This document shows positions 1 through 15,100 of a stretch of 64,000 nucleotides of DNA, one piece after another; positions within the stretch are counted from its first letter, which is position 1; each line of letters starts with the position of its first letter. A model generated the notes under the pieces. It worked only from the letters and a program-made list of their open reading frames with translations, did no database searches and was not told the origin of the DNA. Source of the DNA: Sphagnum compactum (lineage: Eukaryota; Bryophyta; Sphagnopsida; Sphagnales); the NCBI GenBank assembly GCA_965153455.1, contig OZ234493.1, forward strand, positions 29,936,213-30,000,212. Reading direction: 5' to 3'. A program made the translations under genes and the position numbers.

Positions 1-183
1 AACAATTCTTTTCTGCAATTGCAAATTGGCCACTCTCTTTCTTACACACATGTTGGAGAGGAGAATGCCAATGCACACTTTTTTTTTCTTCCCTTCCCCC
101 AAAAGACTGCCATCATTGACTGATGATATTGACGTTGTTTTTTGGATGTGCGTTTGTATGTGTGTGTGTGTTTTTTCCTTCAC

Positions 184-3100
184 CTCTCCAGAGTTTAGAA
201 GATTGTTGATGTCCTCCACAAATCCTTCATTGGTGATCTGTGTATCACTGAACAAGAATACACTAGGTACTGCTGGTTCAGCTCCCGCCTTTTTGCACAT
301 GAGCATTAAGTCATCTCTCCACTCCACTCTTGTGTAGTTCTTACTGATCTCAACCTGCAATTTTGTTTTCCATGTTCAACAAACTCAATAGCAAATGGGT
401 TGTACTTGTACTAAACCCTAAACCCAATTAGCAGATTCATGAAGTACTTTCCTACTCTGCTACAGATGGCTGAACTTGTAATCAACTGTGCCTCTAATCA
501 AGGATGGGTTGTTCTTAATCTGTACCTCTAATCAAAGGATGGTTGTTGTTAATCAGTGCCTAATTATCAAGGATATAATCACAAGATTTTCTCTGTGATC
601 TTCACTAAAATTATTGTGCAGCAAAATCATCGGGTTTTTTTTTTGTTTTTGTTTTTTTTGGGGCACAAATGGAAATGAAAATCCTTTGCAGAAACAGAGG
701 GACAAGAGATTGGGTCAACAACAAAATCATGGGTTTCAAAAGTTTTAAACTTCATAAGTCACAAAGGGTCGATTCTGGAAAGGCACCCATATTCAGGATT
801 TACGTAGCAACCCAAATTGGACATGAATTCATGTCTAATGAATTCTGTTGGTCACCAAGTGTACAAAATTTCATGAGGGAGAAGTTAGAAGGCACATAAT
901 TTATCTAGCTCTAGTGCACTAGTACATTTTGGACTGATCTAAATTCAAAACCTGGAAAACTTCCATACTGTAAATAGCTGCACCAAGTCGGGTTAAGCTC
1001 TGCCGTCCAGAGCCTCCAACTCCAACTAGTAACATGTGGCCTCCTGGCTGCTTCAGGATGCGACAAATGCGAGAAACATGTTCAACCGCAAACAAGAAGA
1101 TGGCAAGATTCATTGGCCGCTTACTGACTCCATTGAAGTCATTCAAATACAATTCTGTTTGTTTTAGCAATGCAGCAATGTCTAGAATCTCATCATAGAG
1201 CCGAGCTTCTGGATCCTCAATCATGCAATCACCAAAAAAGCAGCTGCAAAAAACAAAACAAAACCCAAATTCCTTTTCATTATTTCAGCTCCAGCACATC
1301 ACAACAGCTCAAAAACTGAAAGCTGAAAAAAAATCACAACATACATGCATCACATAATGAGAGAGAATTCTATATATTACCGTCGTAATTCAAATTGAGT
1401 GATAACTTTTACACCATCCCCGAGAAGAGCACCAAACAATTGATCAAAATCTTGTTTGAAATGCTTCTTTGTGAGAGTACGGAGGTATTCAATCAACCAA
1501 TTCCGATCGCTATCATCAACCAAACGGTCATAAAAAACACGTAGAACTTCATGGACCCATAACCTTATATGCTGCAACTCACCAGGCTTTCCAATTGGAA
1601 CTGTCTCCGATTTTTGTAGCATCATTCCCTGGACAAATTGCAATCTTGGGTGGCCTTAGTGCTTTGCATATATCATCTATATGAGTTCAGGGATGATGTT
1701 CTTCACTGAAGCATATTTATATAAGTGTCAGGTTATGTTTCACCACATGAAAGATCCATTGTAATCACATTGTAAACACAACTGGAAAGACAAGAGAGTG
1801 AGAAATAATGTGGATCTAAGTATGCAAACATTGCAACAACAATTGGATTTGGGTTGATAAGCTTTTTGAGAACAAACAAAGCCAAAGCTAAAGCTTTTGA
1901 GTTTAAGCTCTTGAAAACCAACTTGGATCACACGAGCATAATCTCGCAAGTTGAAGGTGTAGTGGGACTTTGTAGGTGTGGGGAGCAATTTCTTCTTTGC
2001 CTCCTTAAAGACATCTAATGTAGCTTCTATCACAGGATTCAATAGGAGCATCACATCTTTCGAGAACTCATTCTTAACACTATAATGCCATCTCAAGATT
2101 GTCGAAAAGATTAAATGGAGTGAACTCTCACCCACCTGCAAGAATCCAAGTAAGATAATAGTGCATTTTTTTAAAAAACCCTTTTTTTCGTCCCTAAGGT
2201 TTGGTTGAAGCCATCATCCTCTTCAAAAATAACCAAAAGGATCCATGCCAACAAAGAGATACTATAATAAAGGAACACTATAATGCTCTCCATCTACTCG
2301 GGATGATCGAGCCGTTATAAACATATTAGTAAATGGCTTAACAATCAAGAATGGGTTGTTGTGTAAAATGCTTCGTCATACTCGTGATGTGATCAAGCCA
2401 CTATAAACATATTAGTGAATGGCTTAACAATCAAGAATGGGTTGTTGGGTAAAAAAATGCTTCCTCATACTCATGATGATCAAGCCACTATACACATATT
2501 AGTAAATGGCTTAACAATCAAGAATGGGTTATTGTGTAAATTGCTTCCTCATACTCATGATGATCAAGCCGCTATACACATATTAGTAAATGGCTTAACA
2601 ATCAAGAATGGGTTATTGTGTAAAATGCTTCCTTGTACTCGTGATGTGATCAAGCCACTATACACATATTAGTAAATGGCTTAACAATCAAGAATGGGTA
2701 GTTGTGTAAAATGCTTCCTCATACTCGGGATGTGATCAAGCCACTATAAACATATTAGTAAATGGCTTAACAATCAAGAATGGGTTGTTGTGTGTTTACG
2801 GGTTTAGGGTTTAAGCCCAATGAAAAGCAATGAAGAAGTTTGGTCTACTATTTGAGATAATGAAAAATTGTTTGGTTAATAACCTGAGCAACACCAATTT
2901 GATTGAAATATCGTAAATATCGATTAGTGACCAAATTTCTTCCTCCTCCCGGAGGACCCATAGCTGATATGAATTGACAATCAACAAGGGTACGGAAGTC
3001 ATTGTCTCTCCCATACCACCCTCCAAAATCCATGTATTGTCGAAGGAGCTCTATAGGTGGTTGTGCTCCATACACTTCAAGCTACATTGCAAAATGCACA

Positions 3101-6100
3101 TGATGATGAGAGGGAATGAAGTGTGTTTTCATTACATCAAGGGGTTCATTTCGAACTCAAACTTTGAATGCCGAGAGCCAAAAAGAAAATACTTAATGAA
3201 AACACATATTACCTGTGGCATATTTAGATCATCAACAAATATGATGCATCTTTTGCCGGGCAATGGACCATAGTGTCCTCGCTTTCTTCGATCGAGCGAG
3301 CCATCGATTTGATTTTGAACCATATTTGCGGTCGTCCGAGCGGAAAGAACAACAAGCAAAGTCGTAAAGAGTTCGCGGGACAAGCCTTTGAGAAGATGTC
3401 GATTCATATAGATCGTCTTGCCCGTACCCGTGCCGCCGACCAATAGAACCGGGCTGCCGTAAAGGATGCCCTTGTCGAGCAAAAACGTGTACCGCATTTG
3501 GTCCTTGGTGGGTATGATAATTTGGTCGAAAGACGAGTCCTCCGCGATTTCCATGGGGATGACGGTGTCGATCCAAGCTTTCCATTTACAAGTGGGTTTA
3601 TCGAAGGTGTAGTTATACACATCACTTCCTTGATCCGAAGGCATCATGTCGCACTTCAAATTCTCATGAACGGCCGGGACGACTAGGTCGAACCCGTCCG
3701 GGATAGTTCCGACCACTAAATTCCTTAAGAAAGTGTCGAATGTAGCGCGACCATCGGTGTCTCCGGTCGACCCAATCGACCAAACCAACGAGAACAAAAA
3801 GATGGAGTCGATCCATTTCACGAGCCTTTCATTCCCTACGTTCTTGAGCCCTTCATCCGTCTTGATCTCGTCGATTAGGCTATAGAACGTTCGCATCAAC
3901 GACGCTACTAACGACGCATCGGCCGTCGGAGAGATTTCCTTGATGTTTTTGCGAACACAACGTAATGCTCCCGATACCATCCACTCGAAAAGGCCTTGAA
4001 GATGCTTCTTGTTGTCGCTCGAGATCGTTCCGGGTAATGTGTTCAACCATGATGCCATTAAAGGTTGCCACCCCATTTGATGTGGCTCCAAATACACCAT
4101 CCCACATCGGCTCACCGTAGCCGGTGATGCAACCGCAAGATCCCCCACCTTTAAAATTTTTTAGGGTTTAGGGTTTTAGGGTTTAGGGTTTACACCCCAC
4201 ATCATGTCATGTTATATACAAAAAAACTCGAAAGAAAAAAAAAAAGGAATTATTTTAAATGGTGACACTACTCTCATGTTGGCAAAAATCGTGGGAAAGT
4301 CACTTACATTATTATTCCTAATAAAAATTAGGTCGGTTCAAAATTAGGTATTTGATTATCATTTTGGAGGTTTTTTTTTTTTTTGAAAATTTAGAAATAT
4401 AAACTATGCCGACAAAAAACTAATTCTTGAGAGAAAAATAAAATAAAAATTATATAAAATTATTTTTAAAAAATTGATTTTTTAAAAGCTTATTATTATT
4501 ACCTCGAAGATCATGTTCATTGATGAAGACATTTGAATGATTTCCGAGTTTGGAAGACAAAGCTTCTTGTTGTCGTCTAACACCGTATTCATATTCTCGA
4601 TCCAAATTGCATCGACGGGGCCATCGAGTATGATCCATTTTCGATCGTTTGTAGGTTCCGAAGCTTGTTCACGAAACCGAACAGCCAGCACTCCATCTTG
4701 CCATTCATTCGTCATCGGGTCGGCTTGCCCGTACAATTGTCCCATTGTGACCGATTTTGGATTAACTGTCGAAACCTGTATTGAATCCATTCCGCCACAC
4801 CCCCCCCCCCCTCCCCCCGCACAAATAATTTGAAAATCACCTACCCGAATAAAAAAGAAATTACGATTAGAATAAAAAAGAATTTCGGTCGTTTTTGTAG
4901 GGGAACGGTTAGGTAACATTGGTGAGATAGATTAATTTGTTTTTCGGGGGTTAGGGAACTCAACTTACGTATACTTTCCGCTCTTTGTTGTTTCCCCATT
5001 GTGACATATCGGTGAGTGCACGTTGAAGAACACGAATGGCGCAAGTTTTGCCCGAATACGAGAGACCCACGAGCATAAGTCCATGCCGGACGATAATCAT
5101 CTCATAAAGTTGGATGAGTTTTAGGTTGAAGTAGGCGGTGAACTGCAAATTCATTTGCTTGCAATTCTCGGACATGGCTTTGTTTATCAAGGTATAATCG
5201 GGTTCAGGAAGAACCACACCCGGGAACAAATCGGACACGATCCCATTGAATAACGGCACATCTTGAGACAAAAACTTACATAGGTTGACATCAATGATCG
5301 ATCGGAGCATGAGAATAAACTCCTCTTCGTCGGGGTATCTTTGTTTGAGATTCGATGCCGCCCGTAACACCGCCATTACGGCTCTCATACCGTAGTCATA
5401 GTGATCTTGACTCGAGAGTTGTTCACTACAAAGACGGTATGTTGCTACAATTTTTCGTGCACAATCTCGAGCCTTCAAAAAGAAAACACCACAAATTTTT
5501 TTAATTTTTTTTTAAAAAAAAATTCATGCTCAATCTCAAGTCTTCAAAAGAAAACCCAACCCAATTTTATTTATTTTTCAATTAAAAAATCAAATACAAT
5601 TTTAGACCTAGAAAATTGGAGAAGTTTGAACCCCAAAAAATTCAATTGTAAGAATTGGATCTATGGGGAAAATGAGCTCGGAAAATTGATGAGCTTGTGG
5701 TAAAAAATTGATCGGGACGTATTATTTATACCTGTAAGTAGCCACTACTATAAAGCATGATCTCGCTAATCATAGCGTAATCGGGAACCATCATAGCGAC
5801 GGTCCGAAAGAGGGCCTTCAAGTTATCTGGCAACTCGGATCTACCCGCATAGCCCGGGTTCATTGTAATGAACACATTGCAAGTAGGTTTGAGAATCAAC
5901 TCCGAACCCTCAAATACAAAAGTCTTCACTTTGTTTTGCACCGCAAGCTGAATCTCCAACACCTGAACAAGGCATCACAAACACGCTGGCCCTGCCAATA
6001 GATAAGATGTTGTACGTCTACTACTACGTATTGTTTAAACCCTAAATCCATTCCAATCTAAGCAATTAAAACCCTAAATCCATTTCCAATCTAAGCAATT

Positions 6101-9100
6101 ACTAAACAATTTAAACCCTAAATCCATTCCAATCTAAGCAGTCTAAACACTTTCAACCAAAAACTTGGTTCATCTTATGTGAAGCCGATTCTAATAAGAT
6201 AAAACTTCCAAAAGTTGGATCCAATGCGATAGTCCCCATGGCCCAACAAAACCCCCCCACAATTATCATATCTAAGTCCCCCCCCCCCCCCCCCCCCCCA
6301 AAGGAAAAAAATTTAGGAAAAAAGAAAAAAGGAAACCTCCCTCCAAGTTTAGGGTTTAGGGTTTAGTAGCTACAAATAATGAAGAACAAATTAGACCCTC
6401 AAAGAACCTTAAACCCTAAACCCTATTTTCACAAACACAACATTAGCATGATGAATGAATTAGTGTATGGGGGAAAATCAATGAGTTTATAGTCTTCTTA
6501 CTTGTTGAGCAACCACCGACAACACTTCGAGATCGATTCGATTGAACTCGTCAAAGCAAGCCCAAGCACCGGATGCGGCAAGTCCTTTAAAGAATTTGGC
6601 CATGGCTAAATAGTCTAGACTATCTGAACAATTGAACACAACACATTGCCGAGCTAGCGCCTACACCGACATACATACACAACCCATGCCCAAACAAAAA
6701 GATCACTTGCAATTACCCACATCAAGACTTTACATCTAGAGACTCCATGATCAAACCCGCATTAATTAATTAATAAACAAGGGGTGTGTTGCACTTTGGC
6801 CTTGCCATCTACATTAAAAAGTATCTTAAGGCAAAAGAAGAATTATGGAAATTCAAATATTTCACCATGCAAAAAATATATATAATCTTCAAAAAATCCT
6901 CTAAAAGAAATCAAATTGCTTCAAGATATTATAACTCCATTATAACTAATCTCAAGTTTCAACACAAGCCAAAATATATCATCTTTCAAAAATCCTCCTA
7001 TAAAAATAGACCTATTATTATTACCTAGTAGGGGCCAAAATCCCTTAAGCTACTATGTAGTCTATAATGAATCTAACCACAATATTGTTGCCTTGGTAGG
7101 CAAGGCCAATAAGGGCTTTTTATAATAAAAAGTCCTTTGTTTTCATACAATTTTTTTGTTGCAATTGTAGTCTTTCTTTGTACCTTAGCCAAGTCCTTTG
7201 TGGTCTCAGTTTTGCCAGTTCCAGCCGGACCTTCGGGAGCGCCTCCTAAATTCAAGTGAATGGCACCCATCAAAGTACGGTAACACCTACATACATACAT
7301 ATATATACATACATACATATATACAAATTCCACAAGATGGCATGAAATGGGTAAGTAATTTAATTAGGGAGTAAGATGACAAAACTCGCACTACATTTGC
7401 ATGAAATCCTTTAACTATGGAACCCTAAATAAACCCTAAATTGCTTTCTTGAAGAGGAAAAGAAGTTGAATGCATCAAAATGACTTCTTTCCAAAGAGAA
7501 AGACAAATAAAAGACCAAACTTTTGAGTAATTAACGGTTTTTTATTTAATTTGATTTTTTTTGAGTCGTTAATTGAAAGATTATCAACATTCTCCAATCT
7601 ATAAAAAAATGTGAGAAAAACAAGCCAAAGATTTGAAGCTTATGTTGTTACCTATCCGTAAGGGGTGTAATCACCAATCTACTCGAGTTGCCCAAATACT
7701 CATACCCATATTCGATTCCGGCATTCATCATACGCACCATACAAGTATTATTCTCCCAATACATACGCAATTGGCTTTGCCAAAGGAAATCGGTCTCTTG
7801 GCTTACATTCTCCCTCGCCATCAAAGCTATGGTATCGCGAGCATGGACATCCATCACCACGAGAGCACTAAGTGTCAATCTATTCATATTCGTGAGTTCT
7901 CCTCGCACTAAATTCACAATCCCTCCTAATTGCAATGTACAAAACTTTTCAAAGAGAGGAACCGCGTCTCCACCTTTGATGATGGCTTCAGTTGCATCAC
8001 TTGTCCAATAAATTGCACTCACCACGAGTACAACTTGTCCAGGCCATTGCAACACCCAAATTTGTCTATCTACATTCGCATATGCCTCTACACCTCGACA
8101 ACATTGATCTTGTACAGATTGAACCATGCCTTCTTCCACCTAACATAAATGAATACATTGTTATACAATCAAAGACACCCAAAAATGCATGCATGGTTTT
8201 TACCAAATTAAGTTCATTACCACCATTTTTTCAATCTCAAGTATATATTTATTTGCGACTTCACATAGATCTTCATATCATGTGCGTGCAATACAAACAA
8301 ACTACTCCTTCAACACCCACCCATTTGTTTGGTTGAGGAAAAATGAAAATTGGAGTTTAATACAATGCTACACTCTTGAATAAATTGTTCTATCACATGT
8401 GCTTGTCTTAAGATCATTTTTCCAATCTCAAGTAGGTTTATTTCTATTAACTTTACATAGATCTACATATCAAGTGTGTGCAATACAAATTATTGCTCCT
8501 TCAACACCCACCCATTTGTTTGATTGAGTGGGTGGGGGGGGGAGGGACTTACAATGCTTCAACAATGTTAAGACACTCTTGAATAAATTGTTGTATCAGA
8601 TTTTGTGTGAGTAATCAAGACTAAAAAAACTAAGACAATTTTAGGCTTTTATGAACTTGAGAAGGTTAGTGCTACCCAAATCGTGAAAAAGCTCAAAACT
8701 TGCAACTTCAAAAGTGTGATTCTTCTCATAGCAACCAAAGAGACACAACCCAATAAATTATGTCCATGCAGAAGGTTCCAAATCATGGAATGACCAAGTA
8801 ATTGTGTGTTTGCTAGTTATTTAGTCAATGGATTTGGGAGTTGCTTGAGATGAAATTTTATTACTTGTAGAAGCCATCGTTCCACGGCTCCTTGGGCAGT
8901 TTTGGGATTGAACTTGTCGACAAGGGGAACAATTTCTCCTTCAGCTGAGATCATAGCAGTGATGTCAAGATTGTGTTCAAATTGTAGTAAGCTGATTCCT
9001 TCAAAACATTTTTTCAAGTGTGGTTGCACTCGTAGTGGGTCTTTTGTCTCAGACAAAATCTCCAACATCTCATCATTTGAGAGGAAAAAGAATCGAGGAA

Positions 9101-12100
9101 AAGCAATACGTTTCACCTATAAAATTGCAAACCAAAAACCCCACACACACACATTCACATAAACACCCTCTTCAAATACATCCCAACCAAAACCATGTAA
9201 ATATAACAATGTGTGAATCATTGCTTCCTTTGAAGATTCACTAGAAAAACACACACACCCATGAGGAGCAACAATTAAACTCAACAAGGATTTACTTATT
9301 TCCCACATATTTAACATGATTGTATACTTTAATCAACATCAATTTCATCATCTAATCAAACATTGTGAAAATCTTTAAGATTGATAATGGAAGTTATTCT
9401 TTACTAATAATACCTCCCAATCAAGGTTTTTTTTTTTTTTTTTTTTTTTGGGGTGGGGGTCAATTTTTTGTGTAGAATCATTAACAAGCATTCAAGAAAG
9501 ACCTAGCATTAACTAATGACAAGCTTTTAGAAAAAACATTCAAAAAATAGAAAATTGGCAAAAAAAAACTACCCACTAACAAATTAATTGAAATGTGGTG
9601 AAATTTTCCCCCAAGAACTTTTTTCTTGAATTTTTTATTCAAAAATCTGCCACTGAGTAAATAACACTACTCCCAAGTATTGAAATTTACCTCCAAGTAT
9701 TGAGCAAGACCTTTGTTGACAAGCTCAAGAAGACGATTCGCCTCAATCAATTTGTTAAGCCTTTCGGTATCTTTTGCAGCTTCCAAACAATCGGGATTCG
9801 CAAATGTTTTCTTCATGACATCGCGCCAAGTTTGATCTACGGTTTGAAAGAGCTCTCCTTCGGTTGGCATTTGCCTCATGATATCACGAGACCCAAATAT
9901 GGGACCCAAGTATTGCCATGTTCCTTGGCAATTCAACCAATTATCGACTAAGGATTGTAAGTCCAATACTATTGTACGCCATGCAAAAGCTTGCGTTTCA
10001 AATGGTTTGATAAATGGAGACGCACACATTGAAAGGATTTTCACAATTTGTTCATCCAAAATCATTTGAATGTCATCAATGCCTCCCACAATGTATGTCC
10101 CCGAATCCTTGTATGGCAACACAAGGAACTCAATGCCCTCCCAATCCTTCAACATTTTTTCTAGTGATTTCTCAAATGAGTACTCCTTACTAGCAGCTCC
10201 ACTTAGGTTCCGGACCTACAAAATCGAAGTACAACCAAATGATCTTTATTTATTTTTCCTCCCTTGACCAACATAATTTTTTTTCGGGGCAAATCTTCAC
10301 CACTTGGAAACATAAAAATAAATCCATTGCATCTCATACAAAGCCAAGTATTTTGGCTTGTAATTGTGAAGAACTCTCAACTTAAAAATGAAGTCCATAG
10401 GTTTCAAGGTGTGGGTTTGAAGTAGCAAATTTACCTAGAGTCCATAGTGCACCCATTCATGGGGTTAAGTACATTAAGGGGGTGAGAGAGGAAATTATTG
10501 CAAGTATTTTACCTCTTCAATTTTGCTCATTATGTCATATGAGAGCAAGTCATTGGTACTAAAGGGAAGTTCGGAAGAGTAGGGTTGGCCAAGTAATGTA
10601 AAGATTTGCTTCCAATGTCGCTCTTTCAATGCGGGATTTGCGACTTCTTCCATGAGTGTTACATATTTTTTGAAGTCATCAATCGTATCCTTGAGTCTAT
10701 ACACAACCGTATCTTCTTTGTTTGCCTTGCCCATTCGGAAGGCGTCCTTAGCGTATTCATCCGTTTTGCTGATTATCAAGGGGGCCTTCAGCTCTTGAAC
10801 ATGGCAAGTCCGCCAATTTGTTGTCATTAGGATCCAATCGTTTAGAGCCTTCCATACATTCCACCTTGAGGCGAACTCTTTTTGTGTCATTGCTAGGTTC
10901 CCCATATCGTCGACCGCCATCTACAAATAGAGAAAGAAAAAAATTCGCATAATTTATTTTTAAAAAGAGGAACTACCCAACATTTGTATAATTAATAATC
11001 TCTTTTAAAAAATTACAATAAATGAAAAATCTTGAAGTTTTTTTTTTTTTCTTTTAAAAAGAAGGCACTTCGAATGAGGGTAAATATTGACATTCATCTC
11101 ATGTATAATTAATTTGGTAGCAAAATAATAATACCATCATCCCAACACTAGGGTTAACCCAAAAAATACAAAGAGTGACCTTCATAAGGCCCTTCCAAGG
11201 GACGTTATTTTACATAAATTTTGAGTGTGTGGATGAATGATTGGATGGAAATTCTAGTATAATAAACCTGGAAAAGTTTTTGGTAACCCTTGTAGCGGTC
11301 AACCGTCTCCACAATCTCTTGAATACGTTCGTTGATTTTGGTGAGATCGGCAACAACTTCAGCCGGATCTGATTCGGGGATCAAGAATTTGCCGGAATGA
11401 AGCGTGCCCAATATGGTCATAAGCTCCTCGCTTATGAGGTTAACTTGCTTGTCGAGATCGGCCATTTGAGCATTCTTGTGTCTCTCGATGAAGAAATCGG
11501 CGGCCTCAATCGAGTCCTCGTATTTTCCCACGACTTCATGCAAATCGTCTAATTTGACTTGATCGTTAGTCGGAATCTTTACCTCATATGCGGCTAGCAA
11601 TGAATACATGTCATCGATTACGGACGCATCTTGAAGTGATTGCTTTTTACCCTCCATCATTTTCAAATACAACTGCAAGAGAAAAAAAAATTAAAAAAAT
11701 TCCACCGACCCTCCCCCCGGAAAAAAAAACATTAGATAGGGTGACCCTCCCCCCGGAAAAAAAAAACATTAGATAGGGTTTTCTATTTTGGATTGTTTGG
11801 TGCTATAAAAATTTGGAGAATTTTTTTCATCCTGAGGCTCAATAGCCCCCCAGTTTTCAGGTAGAAAACTTGACTACTTACCAGAGTTATCTGTAAAGTA
11901 ACCCTCTCTTCACCCTGTCTTTGGGCCTCCTTTCACTCCCTATCCCCTCTTTCAGTGGTATACACAAAGTAAAGACAGTATGAAACTCAGTTTACCACCA
12001 AAATTGATCGTTTTCTGAGCATTCATCCCCAGTTGAATGCTAATGTACTTTTTTTTTTTGCAGGTTTTTTTTTGAATCTCACCCTGTGTATGACCAAACA

Positions 12101-15100
12101 CAGGGTTATGGTGCAGTGTTTTTCTTACTTTATATGGATAACTCTAACTGCATGGGGGGGAAAAAAATTTTAAAAATTGTTTCCTTACAGTGACAAAGTT
12201 TACGAAAGCATCCAGTTGCAGAGGTCGAATCTCAAGTTGTCGGATTCGGTCTTGAAATGTGTTGAGCACCGAGAGCGTCTCGTCCCTCGCATTTTTTATC
12301 AACAATGCTATGATTGTGTCCAAAGTCCGCACTGTAATTGGAATTAGATGATTTCTCAACGACTTTGAGTCGACTTGCAAAACACCAATGACACTGCATC
12401 ATCCGTCACAAATCATGGATGATTTCCATTCTTCCAAAAGTTTCATCCAATCTCACTAAAGACAATAACATATATATATATATATAATCACCTTCATTGG
12501 CTTAATCCTTTTTCTTACTAAGCTTTAAGGAAATTATTATTTTTATAAAAAAATTATAGGTTTTTTATTCCCTTGGAGGAAGGACCCCAAAATTTTTTAT
12601 AACATATCGTAATTAATTAACTACTAAATAAACCCATACCTCCCAATACGCATTTTCTCAAGCTGAATTCGGTTTTCACGTTCTTTGGACATTGCGTCTC
12701 TATATGTTCGCACCGATCTAGGCACAGCTGCATAAGCCTCATAGTTCCACGACTCCCCGAATGCAAACAAGGTTCGATGTTCCTCAAATATCTAAGATGG
12801 ATAACCCCCACCATGCCGCATTTATTTTATTTATTTATTTATTTATTTATTTGGGGGGCAGGGGGGGCGGCGATTTTGTGATATAAAAAAGTTGGTGAAA
12901 ATATCCAAAAACAAATTGTCAAAATTAGTCGAATTTACACTAGAAAATCAAAGCATTTGTGATATATAAAACGCAATTGAAAATACCATATTGTGGAAAT
13001 TATATACCCACTTGCGTATATGCTCGCGCTTCCATGAAGTCGAGCTTCACAACGGTAGCTATACGTTCGCAAACAAGTGCAAAATAAGAATTCCCCTTGA
13101 TGATATTGATAGGAGATATGCCGGTGAACTTTGTTTCAAAGTACCCCGAAAAAATCCGCATGTATAATATGCGCGGTGCCGATTGCACTAACTGAAGTAG
13201 CCCTTCAATTGTATTGTGAAGAGCCTACAAACAAAGTGGTGTGTTCGAATTTTTATTCTTTTCCAAAAAAAAAATTCACGGGTTTTTTAACCCCCAATTT
13301 TATGATGTAGCCAAATTGCTGATCATCCATAAGAAGATTTAGCCAAATTTGGCCATAGACTAACCATATATGAAAAAATAATAATTAATTAATTAATTTG
13401 GCGTCTTGTTGGAACCTATTGTAAAAATTTGATGATTTCATTTTTTTGTTTTAAAATTAATGCCATTCTTTTTAACAAAAATCCTTTGTACAATGTGTAA
13501 AATCAAAATTTTAAGGTGAAAATTATGTGAAAATTTGCCCCAAAAAGGCACTCATTATATTAGTATTAAATAATAATAACAATAATAATAATAATAATAA
13601 TAAAATACTCAAGTGAAAGTGTTATTAAATTACTACTAACTAACCCCAAGAATATCACGCTCGTTAGGAACAAATTCAATTGTTGTCGGGCCGAACGAAA
13701 CGGCCGTAGTAAATACACCCTTTGGTGATTTCTCCATTCCGGATCGGCAGATCTCGAGCATGCCTAACAATTCTTCGGTCGATGTTACGCACCGATGGCT
13801 CAAATGCTCGACGAATATGTAATCGGCGAGACGGATGAAATTTCCGAGCATCTTTTCCTCCACCATTACTCGGCGATACGATTTCGCTCTCTCGATTTTC
13901 TCGGCCTTGATGCTCACCATGCTCTGTGCCTTGTTCTTTCCGGTCGCGTGCAAATTGACTCCAACCGTGTCGTCCAATTCGGATTCATCCCTCACACTTT
14001 CCTGGCGATATCAAATATAAAAATTTTACACCCCTGCCCGGTGTTTTTTTTTGGGACATTTTTTTGTTTTTTCTTTTTTGACCAAAAAATTGGGAAAAAG
14101 GAATTTTTTTGGAAAAAAAATTGGAACTTTCGTTGGGGAATTTTTGCCAAATTTTTAATATATCTAAAAATTGGGGGCAAAAAAAGAAAAGAAAATACCC
14201 TGCCCATGACACTAAAAAAACACCCTGAAGACTTGAAGAGTCCATTTCAGAGTCATCTGTAAAAGTAGGGGCTACTTAGCCCCAGTTTCTATCAAAATTG
14301 GGGACCGAATCAAAAGTCAGTATGAAAGAAGAAAAGGGACTAGGTCATTTTTTTCTCACACCTAAATTTGGTCCTCACAACAGTTTCACCCTCCAGGTCT
14401 TTAGTTTGCACCTGACTTATTATGCAAAGTAGGGGGCTATTGTGCCCTAATTTCATTGAGATTAGGGGACCAAATCAAAAGTGAGGATGAAAAAAGTAAA
14501 TGGAAACAAAGGAAAGGGGGGTAAAAAAAAGAAAAGAAGAGAAGACCAAACTTTTGTTTTGCTCACCTAAAACTCACCACAAGAGTTTTGGTGGTCCCCA
14601 AGAGTTTTCAACCGGAGTTTTAGATTTCATTGTTGCACCTTCTTCTTCATTGCTACTAATAAATTTATTCATGAAATCTTTTGCATTTTCATTTTGGACG
14701 AAAAAAACTTTTTGGATGAAATGATTTAAATTTATTTTTTTCCAAATTGGTTTTTAATTTTTGAAAAAAAATCATTTTTCATGATAATTGTGAGGAGAGA
14801 AATGAAATTTTTTTACCCGATAAATTTGAGCTTGTCGTTTTGCTTCTTCACAAATTTTGGCGAGTACAACTTGACATTTTTCAGCAATAGCATCAACATC
14901 GGCAATTGCTTTGTGCTTTTGAAGCTCGACTTGGAGATGGCAAAATTCATCCAATTGATGTAGATGATTTTGCGAAACATGAACCAAAGGAAGTTCTCTC
15001 AACTCACAAATGTAGGCGTACACTTTCATCAGCGCGCCAATAAACTGAGGCTTGGCGAAAAAGAATTTTTTGGAAAGGCTCGAGCACACACGATTGAACT

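Larger units (their letters stand above)
184..7286 (-). other. Dynein gene exons 14-24: AAA1 to AAA4 of the motor
   Basis: Exon coordinates: 14 7184-7286; 15 6502-6660; 16 5732-5962; 17 4969-5472; 18 4503-4775; 19 3213-4148; 20 2884-3081; 21 1923-2135; 22 1381-1628; 23 952-1243; 24 184-354. Exon 14 holds the AAA1 P-loop and exon 15 its Walker B; exon 16 the [20 protein letters not shown] segment; exon 17 the AAA2 P-loop; exon 18 the [18 protein letters not shown] segment; exon 19 [11 protein letters not shown] plus all core AAA3 nucleotide motifs; exon 23 the AAA4 P-loop, with Arg in place of Lys as is normal for this site in axonemal dyneins; exon 24 ends at [13 protein letters not shown]. 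Exon 20 must use the acceptor at 3082-3083, which adds Leu-Glu before [11 protein letters not shown] and keeps the frame. The next exon lies outside the window. Confidence 0.92.

Noticed and set aside
26-337. Plus-strand 103-codon frame over dynein exon 24
   Set aside because: Antisense shadow; the minus strand encodes conserved dynein sequence here.
2415-2672. Repetitive 85-codon plus-strand frame
   Set aside because: Produced by the 86-bp minisatellite inside a dynein intron.
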